64,000 bases of DNA from Capsulimonadaceae bacterium (lineage in GTDB: Bacteria > Armatimonadota > Armatimonadia > Armatimonadales > Capsulimonadaceae), in NCBI GenBank assembly GCA_031292625.1, contig JARLGU010000007.1:1-64000 (forward strand), in the 5' to 3' direction. Below, in pieces: positions 45,419 through 55,661 of this stretch. A program made the translations under genes and the position numbers. The first letter of the stretch is position 1; each line of letters opens with the position of its first letter. The notes beneath the pieces were generated by a model. It ran no database searches. It had not been told where the DNA came from and was given only the letters and a program-made list of their open reading frames with translations.

Positions 45419-46378
45419 TTACCCTGCGTCCTCGGTGATGGTAACGGACACTTCGAGCTTATGAGCCTGCGGCCCCGCGTACACGCCGCGGGTCGGGGGG
45501 ACGTCGCCATAGTCGCGGCCGTAATGGACGCGCACGTAAGCGTCGTTGACCACGATGCAGTTCGTGGGGTCGAAGCCGTGCCAGCGCCCATCGGGAAGCA
45601 GACACTCAACCCATGCGTGCATGGCATCGCCGTCTACCAGCTCGTGCGGCGTGTTCATCTCCAGTCCCTCGCTCGCCGGACGAATGAGGCCGAGCTGCTT
45701 GAGTTCGCTTTCCGCATCGCCTCCGAGATGATCGAGGCCCTGGCGCGTGGACCCCGCCGTATGCAGATACCCGCTCATGTAGCGCGCCGGGATGCCCAGA
45801 CGACGGCAGATCGCAAGCATCAGGTGCGCAAAATCCTGGCAGACGCCTTCGCGGGTATCGATCACCTCGTTCAGCGGCGTATCGACGTCCGTCGCTCCCT
45901 TGCGATAACTCAAGATCCGGTGCAGAACGCGGTTCAGCGAAAGAACAAAGCTCGGCGTGTCCTCTCCCTCCACGGCGGCTCGCGCGATGCGGATAATCTC
46001 ATCGAGAGGCAAGCCTTCCGGCACGCGTGCGGTCGGCATCAGATACTCGGCGAAATCCTCGCGGATAATATCCGAATCGTAGAACGTCAGGCCGGGCGAT
46101 CCAAACGGCAGATCCGCAATGGGGTCGCCTGGCTGCGTGATGACGCGCGAGGTCGCGGTTATCGAGAGCTGAGTGTGCTCGGGCCGAACGTTAAAGTGAT
46201 GGACGCGGCCGGTCGGCAGGTTATAGAAAAAGACGTGCGCGAGCGGCGATGTCGCCAGCCAGAAGTCGGTGCACGTCTGCCGCTCGTCGTTGATCGGCAT
46301 CAGGCGCACTTCGTTGTGGTTGTCATGAACCGCCGCGGGATAGGTAAAGCGCGTGACATGTTGCAGCTTAAGACGCAT
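45419..46378 (-). CDS. Transglutaminase-like protein (last gene of the ATP-grasp/alpha-E trio)
   Basis: 319 residues from ATG 46378 (MRLKLQHVTRFTYPAAV). N-terminal bacterial transglutaminase-like domain, then the transglut_core triad Cys180 (TREGVCQDFAHL), His254 (MHAWVECL) and Asp270 (GFDPTN). In many bacteria this gene follows an alpha-E gene and a circularly permuted ATP-grasp gene, as here; the set is thought to build and cleave amide bonds of a peptide-like product. It is 69 bp downstream of alpha-E. Confidence 0.9.
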   Translation of the reverse strand: MRLKLQHVTRFTYPAAVHDNHNEVRLMPINDERQTCTDFWLATSPLAHVFFYNLPTGRVHHFNVRPEHTQLSITATSRVITQPGDPIADLPFGSPGLTFYDSDIIREDFAEYLMPTARVPEGLPLDEIIRIARAAVEGEDTPSFVLSLNRVLHRILSYRKGATDVDTPLNEVIDTREGVCQDFAHLMLAICRRLGIPARYMSGYLHTAGSTRQGLDHLGGDAESELKQLGLIRPASEGLEMNTPHELVDGDAMHAWVECLLPDGRWHGFDPTNCIVVNDAYVRVHYGRDYGDVPPTRGVYAGPQAHKLEVSVTITEDAG

Positions 46379-46447
46379 ATTCGACGGATCCGTTCTCCAA
46401 AAACACGGGGCAAGACGGGCAAACACGCGGCCTGACGCGGTCCACGG

Positions 46448-47473
46448 TCACGAAAGATAAGCGCGACTGATGGCCCCGCCAATCGTATTGCACTGTGCAA
46501 GCACCCGAACGAGAAACTGATGCAGCCCGTGTTCGATAATCTCGCGCGAGCTGTTGTACATGAGCTCTGCCTGAAGCCGGCCGACTTGCCGCTCAGGATC
46601 GCTCACCGGCGCTCCCTGAGCGGTTACCGCGATATTACGAAGGCTCGCCTCGACACGATCGACGCCGTGGCGGACAGAGGCCGGAAATTGGGCGTTCAGC
46701 AGAAGGAAATCGACGACATTCGTCGGGTTGATCCCGTTGCGATGCGTTTTGCAGAACATCTCGAACGCACTGACCGATTTAAGCACCGCCGTCCAACCGT
46801 GCGTATCGAGCGGACCGCCAACCCCATAGGGATCGTCGACGCCCACGAGGTCGCTCGGCTCCTCGGAATGATACAGGGTGCCCGGCAGAAGGTCATGGTA
46901 TTTGACGTCCAGCAAGCGCGCCGTTTGGAAGGCCCGTTCGAGGAACGTCCCGATATCCAACCAGTCGCGCGCCTCGCCGAGCATCATGGTCCGCCCCAAA
47001 ATACCCTGAAACAAGTGAGCCGCATTTTTGACGCGATAGAAAAACTCGTGCGGAGAGCGCTTCAGCACCTGATCGACATCCCAGCTTCTCAGCTCGATAT
47101 ACGAGATGTTGATCGCTTCCCACATCTCGGACGAAATCAGCTCGCGAATCGACCGGGAGTTTTCGCGCGCCTTGGTCCACGTGCTGATGATCGAATCCGG
47201 GTTGTCGTAGTCGAACGCGAAGAAATGCAAAACATCCCGGTCGTTTTCCTTGTCGTAGCGTTTGGCATAATCGGCGGCGTTTCCGGATATCGCCAGGATC
47301 GGTTGCCAACCCAGCGTATTCAGCTCTTCGCTTCCAACCGGTCCCTCGGCGGCATAGGGCAGGAACGTCTCGAGGGCCGTATGGTAGTGAACGTCGACCA
47401 TTCGCGCCGTCGCCTCGGCGCGTTCGACGTACCGGCCGATCCAATAGCAGGCTTCCGCATCACGGCTAAGCAT
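46448..47473 (-). CDS. Alpha-E domain protein
   Basis: 341 residues from ATG 47473, whose A overlaps the TGA of the upstream ATP-grasp gene; the longer frame to 47632 runs inside that gene. All-helical alpha-E family: starts [27 protein letters not shown], with EMWEAINISYIELR and LGEARDWLDIGTFLERA. It is a companion of the permuted ATP-grasp enzyme in many genomes, with no known reaction. Confidence 0.92.
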   Translation of the reverse strand: MLSRDAEACYWIGRYVERAEATARMVDVHYHTALETFLPYAAEGPVGSEELNTLGWQPILAISGNAADYAKRYDKENDRDVLHFFAFDYDNPDSIISTWTKARENSRSIRELISSEMWEAINISYIELRSWDVDQVLKRSPHEFFYRVKNAAHLFQGILGRTMMLGEARDWLDIGTFLERAFQTARLLDVKYHDLLPGTLYHSEEPSDLVGVDDPYGVGGPLDTHGWTAVLKSVSAFEMFCKTHRNGINPTNVVDFLLLNAQFPASVRHGVDRVEASLRNIAVTAQGAPVSDPERQVGRLQAELMYNSSREIIEHGLHQFLVRVLAQCNTIGGAISRAYLS

Positions 47474-49056
47474 CACTGCTGCTGCGCTCCTTCCTCCGCG
47501 GCGTTCGCATCTCCCTTGCCTTCCGGCATTTGGGGTTGCCGCCACTGCCGCAGCGACTGCCTGAGCAGCCCGCCGTAGTGGCTCTGCGCGGCCGAGGGGG
47601 GACGAGCGGAGCCATCGGGCGCAAGGACCCACGTATCCTTGCTCCCGCCGCCCTGCGATGAGTTCACGACATAGGAGCCCTTGCGCAGCGCAACCCGCGT
47701 TAGCGCCCCAGGGATCAGCGTAATTCCGTCGAGGCCGCAGAGGAGATACGGCCGCATGTCGATGTGACGCCCCTCGAAATGGTCGTCGACGAAGGCGGGA
47801 GCCCTGGAAAGCGAGATGAGCGGCTGAGCGATATAGTTGCGCGGGTTGGCCTTAATCAGGTCTGCAAACTTTGCGCGCTCCTCGGAGCTCGCCTGCGGGC
47901 CCATGAGCATGCCGTACCCCCCCGATTCGTTGGTCGCCTTGACAACCAGCTTGTCCAGGTTCGCGAGGATGTACGACAAGTCCGATGGGCGCCACGCGAG
48001 AAAGGTTTGGACATTAGGCAGAATCGCATCCTCGCCCAGGTAGTACTTGATCATGTCCGGCACATAGGCATAGACAGCCTTGTCGTCGGCGACCCCCGTT
48101 CCGATCGAGTTGGCGAGTGCGACGTTGCCGGCGCGGTACGCGTTGACAAGACCGGGCACCCCCAGGCGCGAGTCGGGGCGAAACACGAGGGGGTCGATAA
48201 AGTCGTCGTCGATCCGCCGGTAAATGACGTGAACACGCTCCGGCCCCTTGGTCGTCTTCATGTAGACCATGTTGTTGTCGACGAAAAGATCCCGCCCCTC
48301 GACCAACTCGATGCCGATCTGCTGTGCGAGAAACGCGTGCTCGAAATAGGCGCTGTTGTAAACGCCAGGCGTCAAGAGCACGACGTTGGGTTCGCCGTCA
48401 ACGCCGTCAGGAGCGAGTTGCCTGAGGTTGCGCAGAAGCTGGCGGGTGTAATGATCGACCGGGCGCACCGCAAGGTCGCGGAAGAGCTTGGGCAGGATCC
48501 GCATGAGGATCGTCCGGTTCTCGAGGACGTATGAAACTCCGGACGGACAGCGGAGGTTATCCTCAAGAACATAATAGCCCCCGTCGGCATCGCGGATGAG
48601 ATCGCTCCCGCAGATGTGGACGTAGAGTCCTCCGGGCGGGTCCGCGCCGACGAACTCGGGGCGAAAATGCGCGGCGCCGACCACCAGGTCGCGCGGCACG
48701 ACGCGGTCACGCAAAATCTTCTGATCGTGGTACACATCGTGGAGAAACAGATTGAGAGCCGTCAAGCGCTGCTTGAGGCCGCGCTCGACAATATCCCATT
48801 CGTCCGCCGGTACGATGCGAGGCACGAGATCAAACGGCCACGGTTTCTCAGCGCCGCGCTGATCCCCGTAAACGTTAAACGTAATCCCCTGACCGACGAG
48901 CGTCAGATCGACGAGTTGGACGCGACTTCGATAGTCCTCCAGACTCATCTCGCAAAGGCGCTGATACAAGCGGCGGTAATGGGGCCGGGGTTCCCCCTCC
49001 GCATCGAACATCTCGTCGTAAAACCCGTCCGTGGCGTATCGGTCGAGCAAAGACAT
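47473..49056 (-). CDS. Circularly permuted ATP-grasp protein
   Basis: 527 residues, first gene of the trio. Family hallmarks: [58 protein letters not shown] and [19 protein letters not shown]-terminal Gln/Ala tail (about 495-527) is extra. ATP-grasp ligases join a carboxylate to an amine via acyl phosphate; the permuted group is linked to peptide-type metabolites. GGTGA-like ribosome site upstream of ATG. Confidence 0.93.
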   Translation of the reverse strand: MSLLDRYATDGFYDEMFDAEGEPRPHYRRLYQRLCEMSLEDYRSRVQLVDLTLVGQGITFNVYGDQRGAEKPWPFDLVPRIVPADEWDIVERGLKQRLTALNLFLHDVYHDQKILRDRVVPRDLVVGAAHFRPEFVGADPPGGLYVHICGSDLIRDADGGYYVLEDNLRCPSGVSYVLENRTILMRILPKLFRDLAVRPVDHYTRQLLRNLRQLAPDGVDGEPNVVLLTPGVYNSAYFEHAFLAQQIGIELVEGRDLFVDNNMVYMKTTKGPERVHVIYRRIDDDFIDPLVFRPDSRLGVPGLVNAYRAGNVALANSIGTGVADDKAVYAYVPDMIKYYLGEDAILPNVQTFLAWRPSDLSYILANLDKLVVKATNESGGYGMLMGPQASSEERAKFADLIKANPRNYIAQPLISLSRAPAFVDDHFEGRHIDMRPYLLCGLDGITLIPGALTRVALRKGSYVVNSSQGGGSKDTWVLAPDGSARPPSAAQSHYGGLLRQSLRQWRQPQMPEGKGDANAAEEGAQQQ

Positions 49057-49260
49057 GCACGTTCACCAAACTGAAGGTTGCCGTGGGCTCGGCAAAAGAC
49101 CAAGCTCAAGTCACGCATCGGATGATCGGCTCCGCCAAAAGCGAGCGGCGAGAACCGGAGAAGTCGCGAGCCGGCTGTTCCAGTTGCCGCCGGCTCAGAC
49201 ATGGACGCGCACCGTAAGGAAGCGAACCGCCCAAGCGGCGCTTCCGGACGAGCAGTGAGC

Positions 49261-49617
<357 letters not shown>

Positions 49618-49796
49618 TCAGCACGAACACCTGACAGCGCGCCGGAGACGATATTTCCGCGCGCCTCCCGCATTCCAAGATTATGCGGGGGCAAGTGAGC
49701 GCTCAGCCAAACGCATGTCACCCGATTCCGGTCGTGCGCGGCGTTGCGCCGGACCAAAACGGAGCGTAGTCGACAACCCTGGCGACATCAAAAGAA

Positions 49797-49871
49797 CAAA
49801 AACTTTATGAAGAGATCCCGGGTGCGGGATGCTGACCTCCGTCGCCGCAAGGCGTGGCCGTTGCGGCGACG
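49797..49871 (-). terminator. Hairpins and T-run downstream of the porin gene
   Basis: Reading the minus strand, an 11-bp perfect stem (CGTCGCCGCAA/TTGCGGCGACG, arms 49840-49850 and 49861-49871) is followed by a smaller stem ATCCCG/CGGGAT (49815-49820/49825-49830) and then a T-run (A-run 49797-49802 on plus). This would end the porin mRNA before glnB. Confidence 0.6.
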
Positions 49872-49934
49872 AAGATCGAACGTGTCGCGGATCCGGTTCG
49901 CGCTCGGACGCGCCGTGGATCCAGCGGCTTTAGG

Positions 49935-51257
49935 CTAGAACGTGAAGACCTCGGACGCGATCAACTCGCTCTGGTTCTTCTTTGTGACGTTGCCGTCGCT
50001 GTCGGTGTAAACCGCGACGTTCGCGCCATCATAGCGATACTCCAAGCGAGTCAGCCACTGGGTGCTCGACTTGATCTCGTAGGTCGCGGTGATATCGTAC
50101 GGCTTGTACTGCGCGGAGCTAAGGCCATTCCCCGCATCCGTCTTCGCCTGATAACCATCGTAGCGCAGGGCAATGGCGTTGATCGGGTTAAGCTGCTTCT
50201 TGAAGTAAATGCCATAGCCGCTCGTGACTGTCTTCTCGCTGGCCAGACCGGCTGCACCTGGCAGGCTCGGCTTCTGGTTGAGGTACGTGTAGTTCAGTCC
50301 GAGGGTATCGGCCGTGCTCAGGTTGAACGTCAGGTCGGTGTCGCTGAGCGTGCTCTTCACGTCGTAGCCGTAGGGCCTGTCGGTGCCGCCGCCGATCGTC
50401 TCCACCAGGTTGTACTTGTTGGCCGGATCGGCATAGGCAATCTGACCGATAACGGCAGGGCTGCTGTTTTCGCTGCTGACGCCTTCGTACGCGGAGTTGT
50501 AGAGCGCGTTGACGAGGTAGCCAGCGACGGTGAAGCCCTTCTCGCTCGGCAGGGTCAAACGGAAGCCCGTGTGGTACGCCGGAAGAAGCTGGTAGGTCGT
50601 GGAGCGGGTGTAGTTGAAGTTCGCATTCGATTCGGTAACTTCATAGCCAAACGGCGTGTAGAACTTACCAAAATCGAGGGCGCCTCCGGCAGTGCCGGCA
50701 AACGCGTACGTGCCGTACAACTGGAGGAAGTTCTTATAGCGCTGTTCGCTGCCGCCGGGGACAACGTTGCCAAAGTCGGCCGTGTCGCCAGCGCCAAGCG
50801 TCGCCTTCCAACCAAAGCCGCCGGGCGCTGCCAGGACGGTCAAGTTGGCCTCCGCAAGGGAGAGAGTCGGAGTGGCCTGGTTAACGGTGTAAAGCGCGCC
50901 AGCGCCATATCCGCCGCCAAAAACGCCGCCCGACTTCACGTAGGCGTATGCGAGCGGAACATTGCCAAAGCTCGACGCACTCGGCGACGAAGCCAATGAT
51001 GCCGCATCAGCACCTGCGGCTGCGCTCTTCTGCTTGCTGAACGCGACCTGATAGTAGCCATCGAACAACCCGGTTACGGTCAACTTGCCGTAAGCGGGAG
51101 GCGGGGTGGCGGGAGCGGCGGCCGGAGCCGCCGGAGCGGTCGTGGCCGGAGTGGCTGGCGCGGGCGTAGTGTCCGCGTACGCGGCCGTTGCGATAATAAG
51201 CGCAGCGCCGCATAGGGATGTGACGTCCATTAGACGTCGAGTTGCTTTCGTATTCAA
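49935..51257 (-). CDS. Outer-membrane beta-barrel porin (BBP2/OmpL-like)
   Basis: 440 residues from TTG 51257; AGGAGG sits about 11 nt upstream and no ATG is equally placed. Signal peptide (to about AYAD), an Ala/Pro/Thr-rich spacer (about 36-58), then a Gly/aromatic strand-rich barrel starting YGKLTVTGLFDGYYQVAF and ending in a strand with terminal Phe (SELIASEVFTF). The FGKFYTPFGYEVTES block is typical of BBP2 porins. Its gene lies upstream of glnB, suggesting a role in uptake of a nitrogen compound (inference). A promoter lies about 270 nt upstream, leaving a long leader. Confidence 0.88.
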   Translation of the reverse strand: MNTKATRRLMDVTSLCGAALIIATAAYADTTPAPATPATTAPAAPAAAPATPPPAYGKLTVTGLFDGYYQVAFSKQKSAAAGADAASLASSPSASSFGNVPLAYAYVKSGGVFGGGYGAGALYTVNQATPTLSLAEANLTVLAAPGGFGWKATLGAGDTADFGNVVPGGSEQRYKNFLQLYGTYAFAGTAGGALDFGKFYTPFGYEVTESNANFNYTRSTTYQLLPAYHTGFRLTLPSEKGFTVAGYLVNALYNSAYEGVSSENSSPAVIGQIAYADPANKYNLVETIGGGTDRPYGYDVKSTLSDTDLTFNLSTADTLGLNYTYLNQKPSLPGAAGLASEKTVTSGYGIYFKKQLNPINAIALRYDGYQAKTDAGNGLSSAQYKPYDITATYEIKSSTQWLTRLEYRYDGANVAVYTDSDGNVTKKNQSELIASEVFTF

Positions 51258-51524
51258 AGCTTGCGATCCTCCTGTCGTGGTGTGCTTGCGAGCGCCCCCA
51301 TGGGCTGTCCCCGCAACTCTGCATCGCTCATCCATACGTCACGCTGGCGCAGCGTGCGTGGTGAGACAAAAAATCAAAAAAACCCAACTCTGTACCACTT
51401 CGCTAAAAAGTGACGGCAGTGTCGGGCCTTCCTATTCTGTCCTGAGTCTTTTCCATTTTGAGATTCGACATGACAATTGTCAGTCCCAGCGCCGGGGCCA
51501 ACCGCCGATCCCATGGTAGTGAAT

Positions 51525-51554
51525 AATATACTCAATAGCCAATTGCTTTGTCAA
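51525..51554 (-). promoter_or_regulatory. Sigma-70-type promoter of the porin gene
   Basis: On the minus strand TTGACA (51554-51549), 18 bp, TATATT (51530-51525). The predicted leader is about 260 nt and contains a T-rich stretch (51360-51390 region) and the hairpin CACGCTG/CAGCGTG near 51335-51350. Confidence 0.8.
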
Positions 51555-52062
51555 GCGCCCTGCAAAGACAGACGCGGAACCGCCTGAACGACCACCGCTT
51601 TTATCGCCGCGCGGAGACGATCAGACTCACGCCGCTTGCCGAAACGCCTTCTCGCCCGCCAAGCATCCGGGCCCTGCGTCAGTCCGGGCGAGCACACGAA
51701 CTGAACCCGCCGAGCTGGAACATTTTGATCTTTCTTGTGCAAAGCGCCCATACAATTACCTGTTTTTGGCCGAATCCTGGTAATTCTACCACAAGTCATT
51801 GTAATGGAGTTTTGGCCGCTGCCCATAATCACTTGTGAGGGGCAGCCATCAAGGCGAACGGTCCCAAATGGCGAGAAGCGAGACAACAATTTTAACAATT
51901 GCCGTCCTCCACGTATCGCATTCTCACCCTCAAGCATTTGGGCCGGTCTCGGACCGGCCCACCCAGTTCCTGTAGGCGCGGTGCAAGTTGCGCCGCGCGG
52001 AACACGACGAACATGGCGCGCCCTGAGCGCGCCAATCCAACGGGTAATCGAACGAGCGCAAG
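51555..52062. other. Intergenic region upstream of the HD-GYP gene
   Basis: No gene is convincing; the long minus-strand frame 51551-52234 overlaps the HD-GYP gene and shows no domain. A perfect hairpin GGGCCGGTC/GACCGGCCC with a 3-nt loop (51940-51960) lies about 100 nt before the HD-GYP start, without a T-run. Confidence 0.5.
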
Positions 52063-53082
52063 ATGAATACGAACGAAGAAATGGACGCGTCCGCAGAGAG
52101 ACTGACCCGGCACCGGATATTGATCGTCGACGACGAGGCGATGAACCGCGCGCTGCTGGAAGCGATCCTGCTTTCGCAAGGCAAATACCAGCTTGCGTTT
52201 GCATCCCTCGCCGAAGAAGCGTACAGGCTCGCAAGGAACCATGAGGTCGACCTGATCCTCCTGGACACCACGCTACCCGGCGTCGACGGTTACACGGCGT
52301 GCAGGCAACTTAAGCTTAACCGGCTAACCGAACGAGTGCCGATCATCCTGCTCGCAGACCACGCCAACTCGGCGGATCGAAGCAAAGGCCTGCAGGCCGG
52401 AGCGGAAGACGTTCTCGGCAAGCCCTTTCACCGCACCGAGCTGATCTTGCGAGTTAGCTCGCTCCTGCGAATCAAATCGCTGCACGACCAGCTCGACGAA
52501 GTCGAAAATGTCATCCTGGCGCTCAGCCGCGTCATGGAAGCGCGCGATCAGTATACGCAGGCGCACACGGAGCGCGTCGCCGGCTACGCCGTGGCTCTCG
52601 GCGAAGAAATCGGGCTGTCCGAAGAAGACCGCCGCCTGCTCTACCGTGCGGCTCTTCTGCACGACATCGGCAAGGTCGGCATCTCGGAGCTCATCCTTAA
52701 TAAGCCGGGCGCGCTGACTCCGGAAGAGACCCGCATCGTTCGCGAACAGAGCGTCTTGAGCGCCGAGATCTGCGCGCCGATGCGTTCGACGCCGCAGATC
52801 CTGCCGATCATCCGGCATATTCACGAACACATTGACGGCAGCGGCTATCCGGACCACCTGGTCGGAGACCAAATCCCGCTGGGCGCGCGGATATTGGGCA
52901 TCGCGGACGCATACGACGCAATGACGTCGCAGCGACCTTACCGCCCCGCGCTCACTCCGGCAAAGGCGCGAGCGCTGCTGTCCGGCGGCGCTGGGCAGCA
53001 ATGGGACAAGAAGCTGGTCGACCGGTTCTTGGCCGTCCTCAATAAACAGGCCGAATACAGCCGTCCCGCCATGGTGGCATAA
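52063..53082 (+). CDS. Response regulator with HD-GYP c-di-GMP phosphodiesterase domain
   Basis: 339 residues. Receiver domain about 18-135 with phosphoacceptor Asp68 (LILLDTTLPGVDGY) and Lys120. HD-GYP about 145-335: His168 in AHTERVAGYA, His200-Asp201 in LLHDIGKVGI, and GYP at 261-263. In the HHExxDGxGYP motif the first His is Ile253 (IHEHIDGSGYP), so one metal ligand may be missing. The domain hydrolyses c-di-GMP, often affecting motility and biofilm. No partner kinase is adjacent. A terminator follows. Confidence 0.9.
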   Translation: MNTNEEMDASAERLTRHRILIVDDEAMNRALLEAILLSQGKYQLAFASLAEEAYRLARNHEVDLILLDTTLPGVDGYTACRQLKLNRLTERVPIILLADHANSADRSKGLQAGAEDVLGKPFHRTELILRVSSLLRIKSLHDQLDEVENVILALSRVMEARDQYTQAHTERVAGYAVALGEEIGLSEEDRRLLYRAALLHDIGKVGISELILNKPGALTPEETRIVREQSVLSAEICAPMRSTPQILPIIRHIHEHIDGSGYPDHLVGDQIPLGARILGIADAYDAMTSQRPYRPALTPAKARALLSGGAGQQWDKKLVDRFLAVLNKQAEYSRPAMVA

Positions 53083-53092
53083 TCGAAGAATC

Positions 53093-53133
53093 CGGCTCAG
53101 CCGCTGCCATTCCTGGCCGGCTGGGCCCTTTTT
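53093..53133 (+). terminator. Rho-independent terminator after the HD-GYP gene
   Basis: GGCTCAGCCG (53094-53103) pairs with CGGCTGGGCC (53118-53127), one G-U pair included, followed by a run of five T residues. Confidence 0.82.
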
Positions 53134-53243
53134 CTATGAATTGAGCCCCATTGGCCGTTCTCATAGACCGCCTGCGGCATGGGTCGCCAGGCGACATGCC
53201 GCCGGCGCCCCGATCAATGACACACGCTCATACGAAAAGAATC

Positions 53244-53272
53244 TTGATACTTTTATATAAATGTAGTGTATA
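53244..53272 (+). promoter_or_regulatory. Candidate promoter of the sigma factor gene
   Basis: TTGATA (53244-53249), 17-bp spacer, TGTATA (53267-53272) in an A/T-rich stretch. It would give a leader of about 340 nt before ATG 53617; the rest of 53134-53616 holds no gene. Confidence 0.5.
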
Positions 53273-53470
53273 TTACAGAAAGTTGCCGAGTAATCTGATA
53301 CTAGTAAATAAAGAGGACCGGTAAATCGCGCACGCGGCGCCTCCAGCGGGAGTTAGGCGGCCAATTTAGGCGTGTGATGCGAGTTACCCTAACGGATTGC
53401 GCGGCTGTTTCCAACGATTAGTGTCGACAGATTGTTTCGCCGCGCCCCAATATTTCCTTTGAAGATACAG

Positions 53471-53488
53471 GAGGGAACTTCTTCCCTC
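53471..53488 (+). promoter_or_regulatory. Leader hairpin upstream of the sigma factor gene
   Basis: GAGGGAA-CTTC-TTCCCTC is a perfect 7-bp stem with a 4-nt loop followed by TTGTTTAATGTTTAAT, resembling a weak terminator or attenuator inside the predicted leader, 128 nt before the start codon. Confidence 0.45.
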
Positions 53489-53616
53489 TTGTTTAATGTT
53501 TAATATAAAGTGATCGGCGAAAGCGACCGACGTTTCGCGTCGCCTGGAATATGGGGTTTGCCGGCGGTAGGCAGTTTGATTCGAGAGTTATCCCAATTAT
53601 GTGAGGGTGGTATAAG

Positions 53617-54756
53617 ATGACCAGTGTATTGGTGAATGATCGACCAAGAACGAAGAAGCGCGTGGTGAGAGAGTTCACGGTGGAATCTCCAATGAGCGGA
53701 GCAATGGCGGAAGAGCGACAATCGGACGGCGAGGACGGCAAGGTCGATCTCGCTGAGCACCTAGACGATCCCGATACGGTTCGTATGCTGGCGCTCGGAA
53801 CGTCCGACGACGACGATTTGCATGCCGACGAGTTGCATGCCGCGGTCACGGACGAGGGTCACGAAGACTCCGATGAGCAATTGGCTCTCGGAGAGACGCC
53901 GGCCCCCGGTTTGACGCGTGTTGTCGAGGAAGAGCCTGCCAAGGACGAGACGCTCCAGATGTGGATGCGTAAGACTCGCAGCACCCGCCTGTTGACGGCC
54001 GATGAAGAGATCGAGCTGGCTAAGCGCGTCGGCGTAGGCGACCAGAAAGCCAAGGACGTGCTTACCGAGGCCAATCTCAGGCTTGTCGTGAGCATTGCGC
54101 GCCGCTATAGCGTGCCCGGGATCTCACTGGCCGACCTGATACAGGAAGGCAACATCGGCTTGATCCGCGCCGTCGAAAAATTCGACTATACGAAGGGCTA
54201 CCGGTTCAGCACATACGCCACCTGGTGGATCCGCCGGGCAATCGCCCGCGCGGTGATCAACCAGGGCCGTACGATCCGGATCCCCGTATACGTCGCCGAA
54301 ACGATCCATAAGCTGGTTCGGACATCGGGGATGCTGCGCCAGCAGCTTAGCCGCGAGCCGACCCAGGAAGAACTGGCCGCCGAGATGGGCGTCGGCGTGG
54401 AGCGCGTCAACGAAATCATGCGGATCGCCAGCGAACCGCTGAGCCTTGAGACGCCGGTCGGCGAAAAGGATTCCGCACAGCTCGCGGACTTTATCCAGGC
54501 CGCCAACAACACGCATTCGCCTGGCGATGCGGCCGTGAACCTGATCCGGCGCGAACAGCTCGACCAGGTGCTCGAAAAGCTGACCCCGCGAGAGCGCGAT
54601 GTGGTGCGCCTGCGCTTCGGTCTCGAAGATGGATACGCGCATACGCTCGAAGAAGTCGGGCAGCGTTTCCAAGTAACCAGGGAGCGTGTCCGGCAGATCG
54701 AGTTGCGCGCCTTGAAAAAACTGCGCCGTATGGGCCCGGTCGACATTAGGGCTTAA
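53617..54756 (+). CDS. sigA: Primary-type RNA polymerase sigma-70 factor
   Basis: 379 residues. An acidic N-terminal region without clear homology (1-105), region 1.2/2 about 112-215 with [40 protein letters not shown] and the -10-recognition helix [17 protein letters not shown], region 3 about 225-300 and region 4 about 310-375 with the -35 helix [21 protein letters not shown]. The structure suits a housekeeping or closely related group 2 factor; the short N-terminus leaves that choice open. Monocistronic, with its own terminator. Confidence 0.9.
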   Translation: MTSVLVNDRPRTKKRVVREFTVESPMSGAMAEERQSDGEDGKVDLAEHLDDPDTVRMLALGTSDDDDLHADELHAAVTDEGHEDSDEQLALGETPAPGLTRVVEEEPAKDETLQMWMRKTRSTRLLTADEEIELAKRVGVGDQKAKDVLTEANLRLVVSIARRYSVPGISLADLIQEGNIGLIRAVEKFDYTKGYRFSTYATWWIRRAIARAVINQGRTIRIPVYVAETIHKLVRTSGMLRQQLSREPTQEELAAEMGVGVERVNEIMRIASEPLSLETPVGEKDSAQLADFIQAANNTHSPGDAAVNLIRREQLDQVLEKLTPRERDVVRLRFGLEDGYAHTLEEVGQRFQVTRERVRQIELRALKKLRRMGPVDIRA

Positions 54757-54780
54757 CGACGATTGTTAGTTTGGGCACTG

Positions 54781-54815
54781 ACGGCCCCCAGGGAGCGATC
54801 CCCGGGGGCCGTTTG
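54781..54815 (+). terminator. Terminator after the sigma factor gene
   Basis: ACGGCCCCC (54781-54789) pairs with GGGGGCCGT (54804-54812); inside, GGGA/TCCC closes a GCGA tetraloop (54795-54798). A short T tract follows (GTTTGCCATTT). Confidence 0.82.
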
Positions 54816-54881
54816 CCATTTAATCCAGCTGTCATTCTCCTTCGATTCCCGAAGTATAATGACTCAAAAAAGGACTATCGA

Positions 54882-55661
54882 ATGAAAGCAATTCTCCGCT
54901 TGCTCTTGGGGTTTACGATTCTTGCAACGTTGACCCTGCGCGCCGATGCCGCCGATATTCGGGTCTTTGCGGCAGCGTCGCTTACCGAGGCCTTCAAGGC
55001 GATCGGAACGGCCTACGAACGCGTGGATCCTTTCGACCACGTCGACTATAGCTTTGGCGGCAGCCCAACGCTCCGCACGCAGATTCAGCAAGGAGCGCAA
55101 GTCGATATCTTTGCTTCCGCCGACCGTCCCAATATGGACGTTCTCACGGCGGCGCACCTCGCCGGCTCGCCGGTAATCTTCGCTCGTAACACGCTTGTCG
55201 TTATCGCGCCATCCTCCAGCACGACGGTCAATAGAATCAGCGATCTCGCGGGAAACGGAGTTCGGGTCGTTTTGGCGGGACCAAAGGTGCCCGCCGGGCG
55301 ATACGCAGAGGAAATCCTTGCGAAGATGACGCCCGGGATCGCCAGCAACTTCAACAAGAGCGTGATGGCCAATGTCGTCAGCCGCGAGATCGATGTCAAG
55401 GCCGTGGTCGCCAAGGTCCAACTCGGCGAAGCGGATGCCGGCATCGTGTTTGCAACCGACGCCATTGCGGCGGGGTCCAAGGTAAGGACGATCCCGATCC
55501 CGGCGAAATACAATGTCACGGCCGAATATCCGATCGCCGTGCTGTCCAGCAGCACGATCCCGGTGATTGCGTCGAAGTTCATCGCTTTCATCAACAGCCC
55601 GGCCGGCCAGAGCATTTTGCGCGCGCATGGCTTTCTGAGCGGGCAGGCGGCACAGCCATAA
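54882..55661 (+). CDS. modA: Molybdate ABC transporter substrate-binding protein
   Basis: 259 residues from ATG 54882, AGGA 8 nt upstream. Signal peptide ending ADA. Type 2 periplasmic binding protein with the ModA patterns IRVFAAASLTEAFKAIGTAYE, SFGGSPTLRTQIQQGAQVDIFASAD and VVAKVQLGEADAGIVFATDA. It captures molybdate or tungstate. A TATAAT box at 54855-54860 precedes it. The stop overlaps the modB start. Confidence 0.93.
   Translation: MKAILRLLLGFTILATLTLRADAADIRVFAAASLTEAFKAIGTAYERVDPFDHVDYSFGGSPTLRTQIQQGAQVDIFASADRPNMDVLTAAHLAGSPVIFARNTLVVIAPSSSTTVNRISDLAGNGVRVVLAGPKVPAGRYAEEILAKMTPGIASNFNKSVMANVVSREIDVKAVVAKVQLGEADAGIVFATDAIAAGSKVRTIPIPAKYNVTAEYPIAVLSSSTIPVIASKFIAFINSPAGQSILRAHGFLSGQAAQP

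Noticed and set aside
45254-46435. 393-codon plus-strand ORF opposite the transglutaminase gene
   Set aside because: Antisense to a gene with a complete Cys-His-Asp triad; the plus-strand product has no recognisable motif.
51258-51524. Riboswitch in the porin leader
   Set aside because: The leader is long, but I could not match it to any known riboswitch consensus; only a small hairpin and T-rich tract are visible.
51551-52234. 227-codon minus-strand ORF overlapping the HD-GYP gene
   Set aside because: Antisense to a clear receiver domain, Arg/Ser-rich and without a domain.
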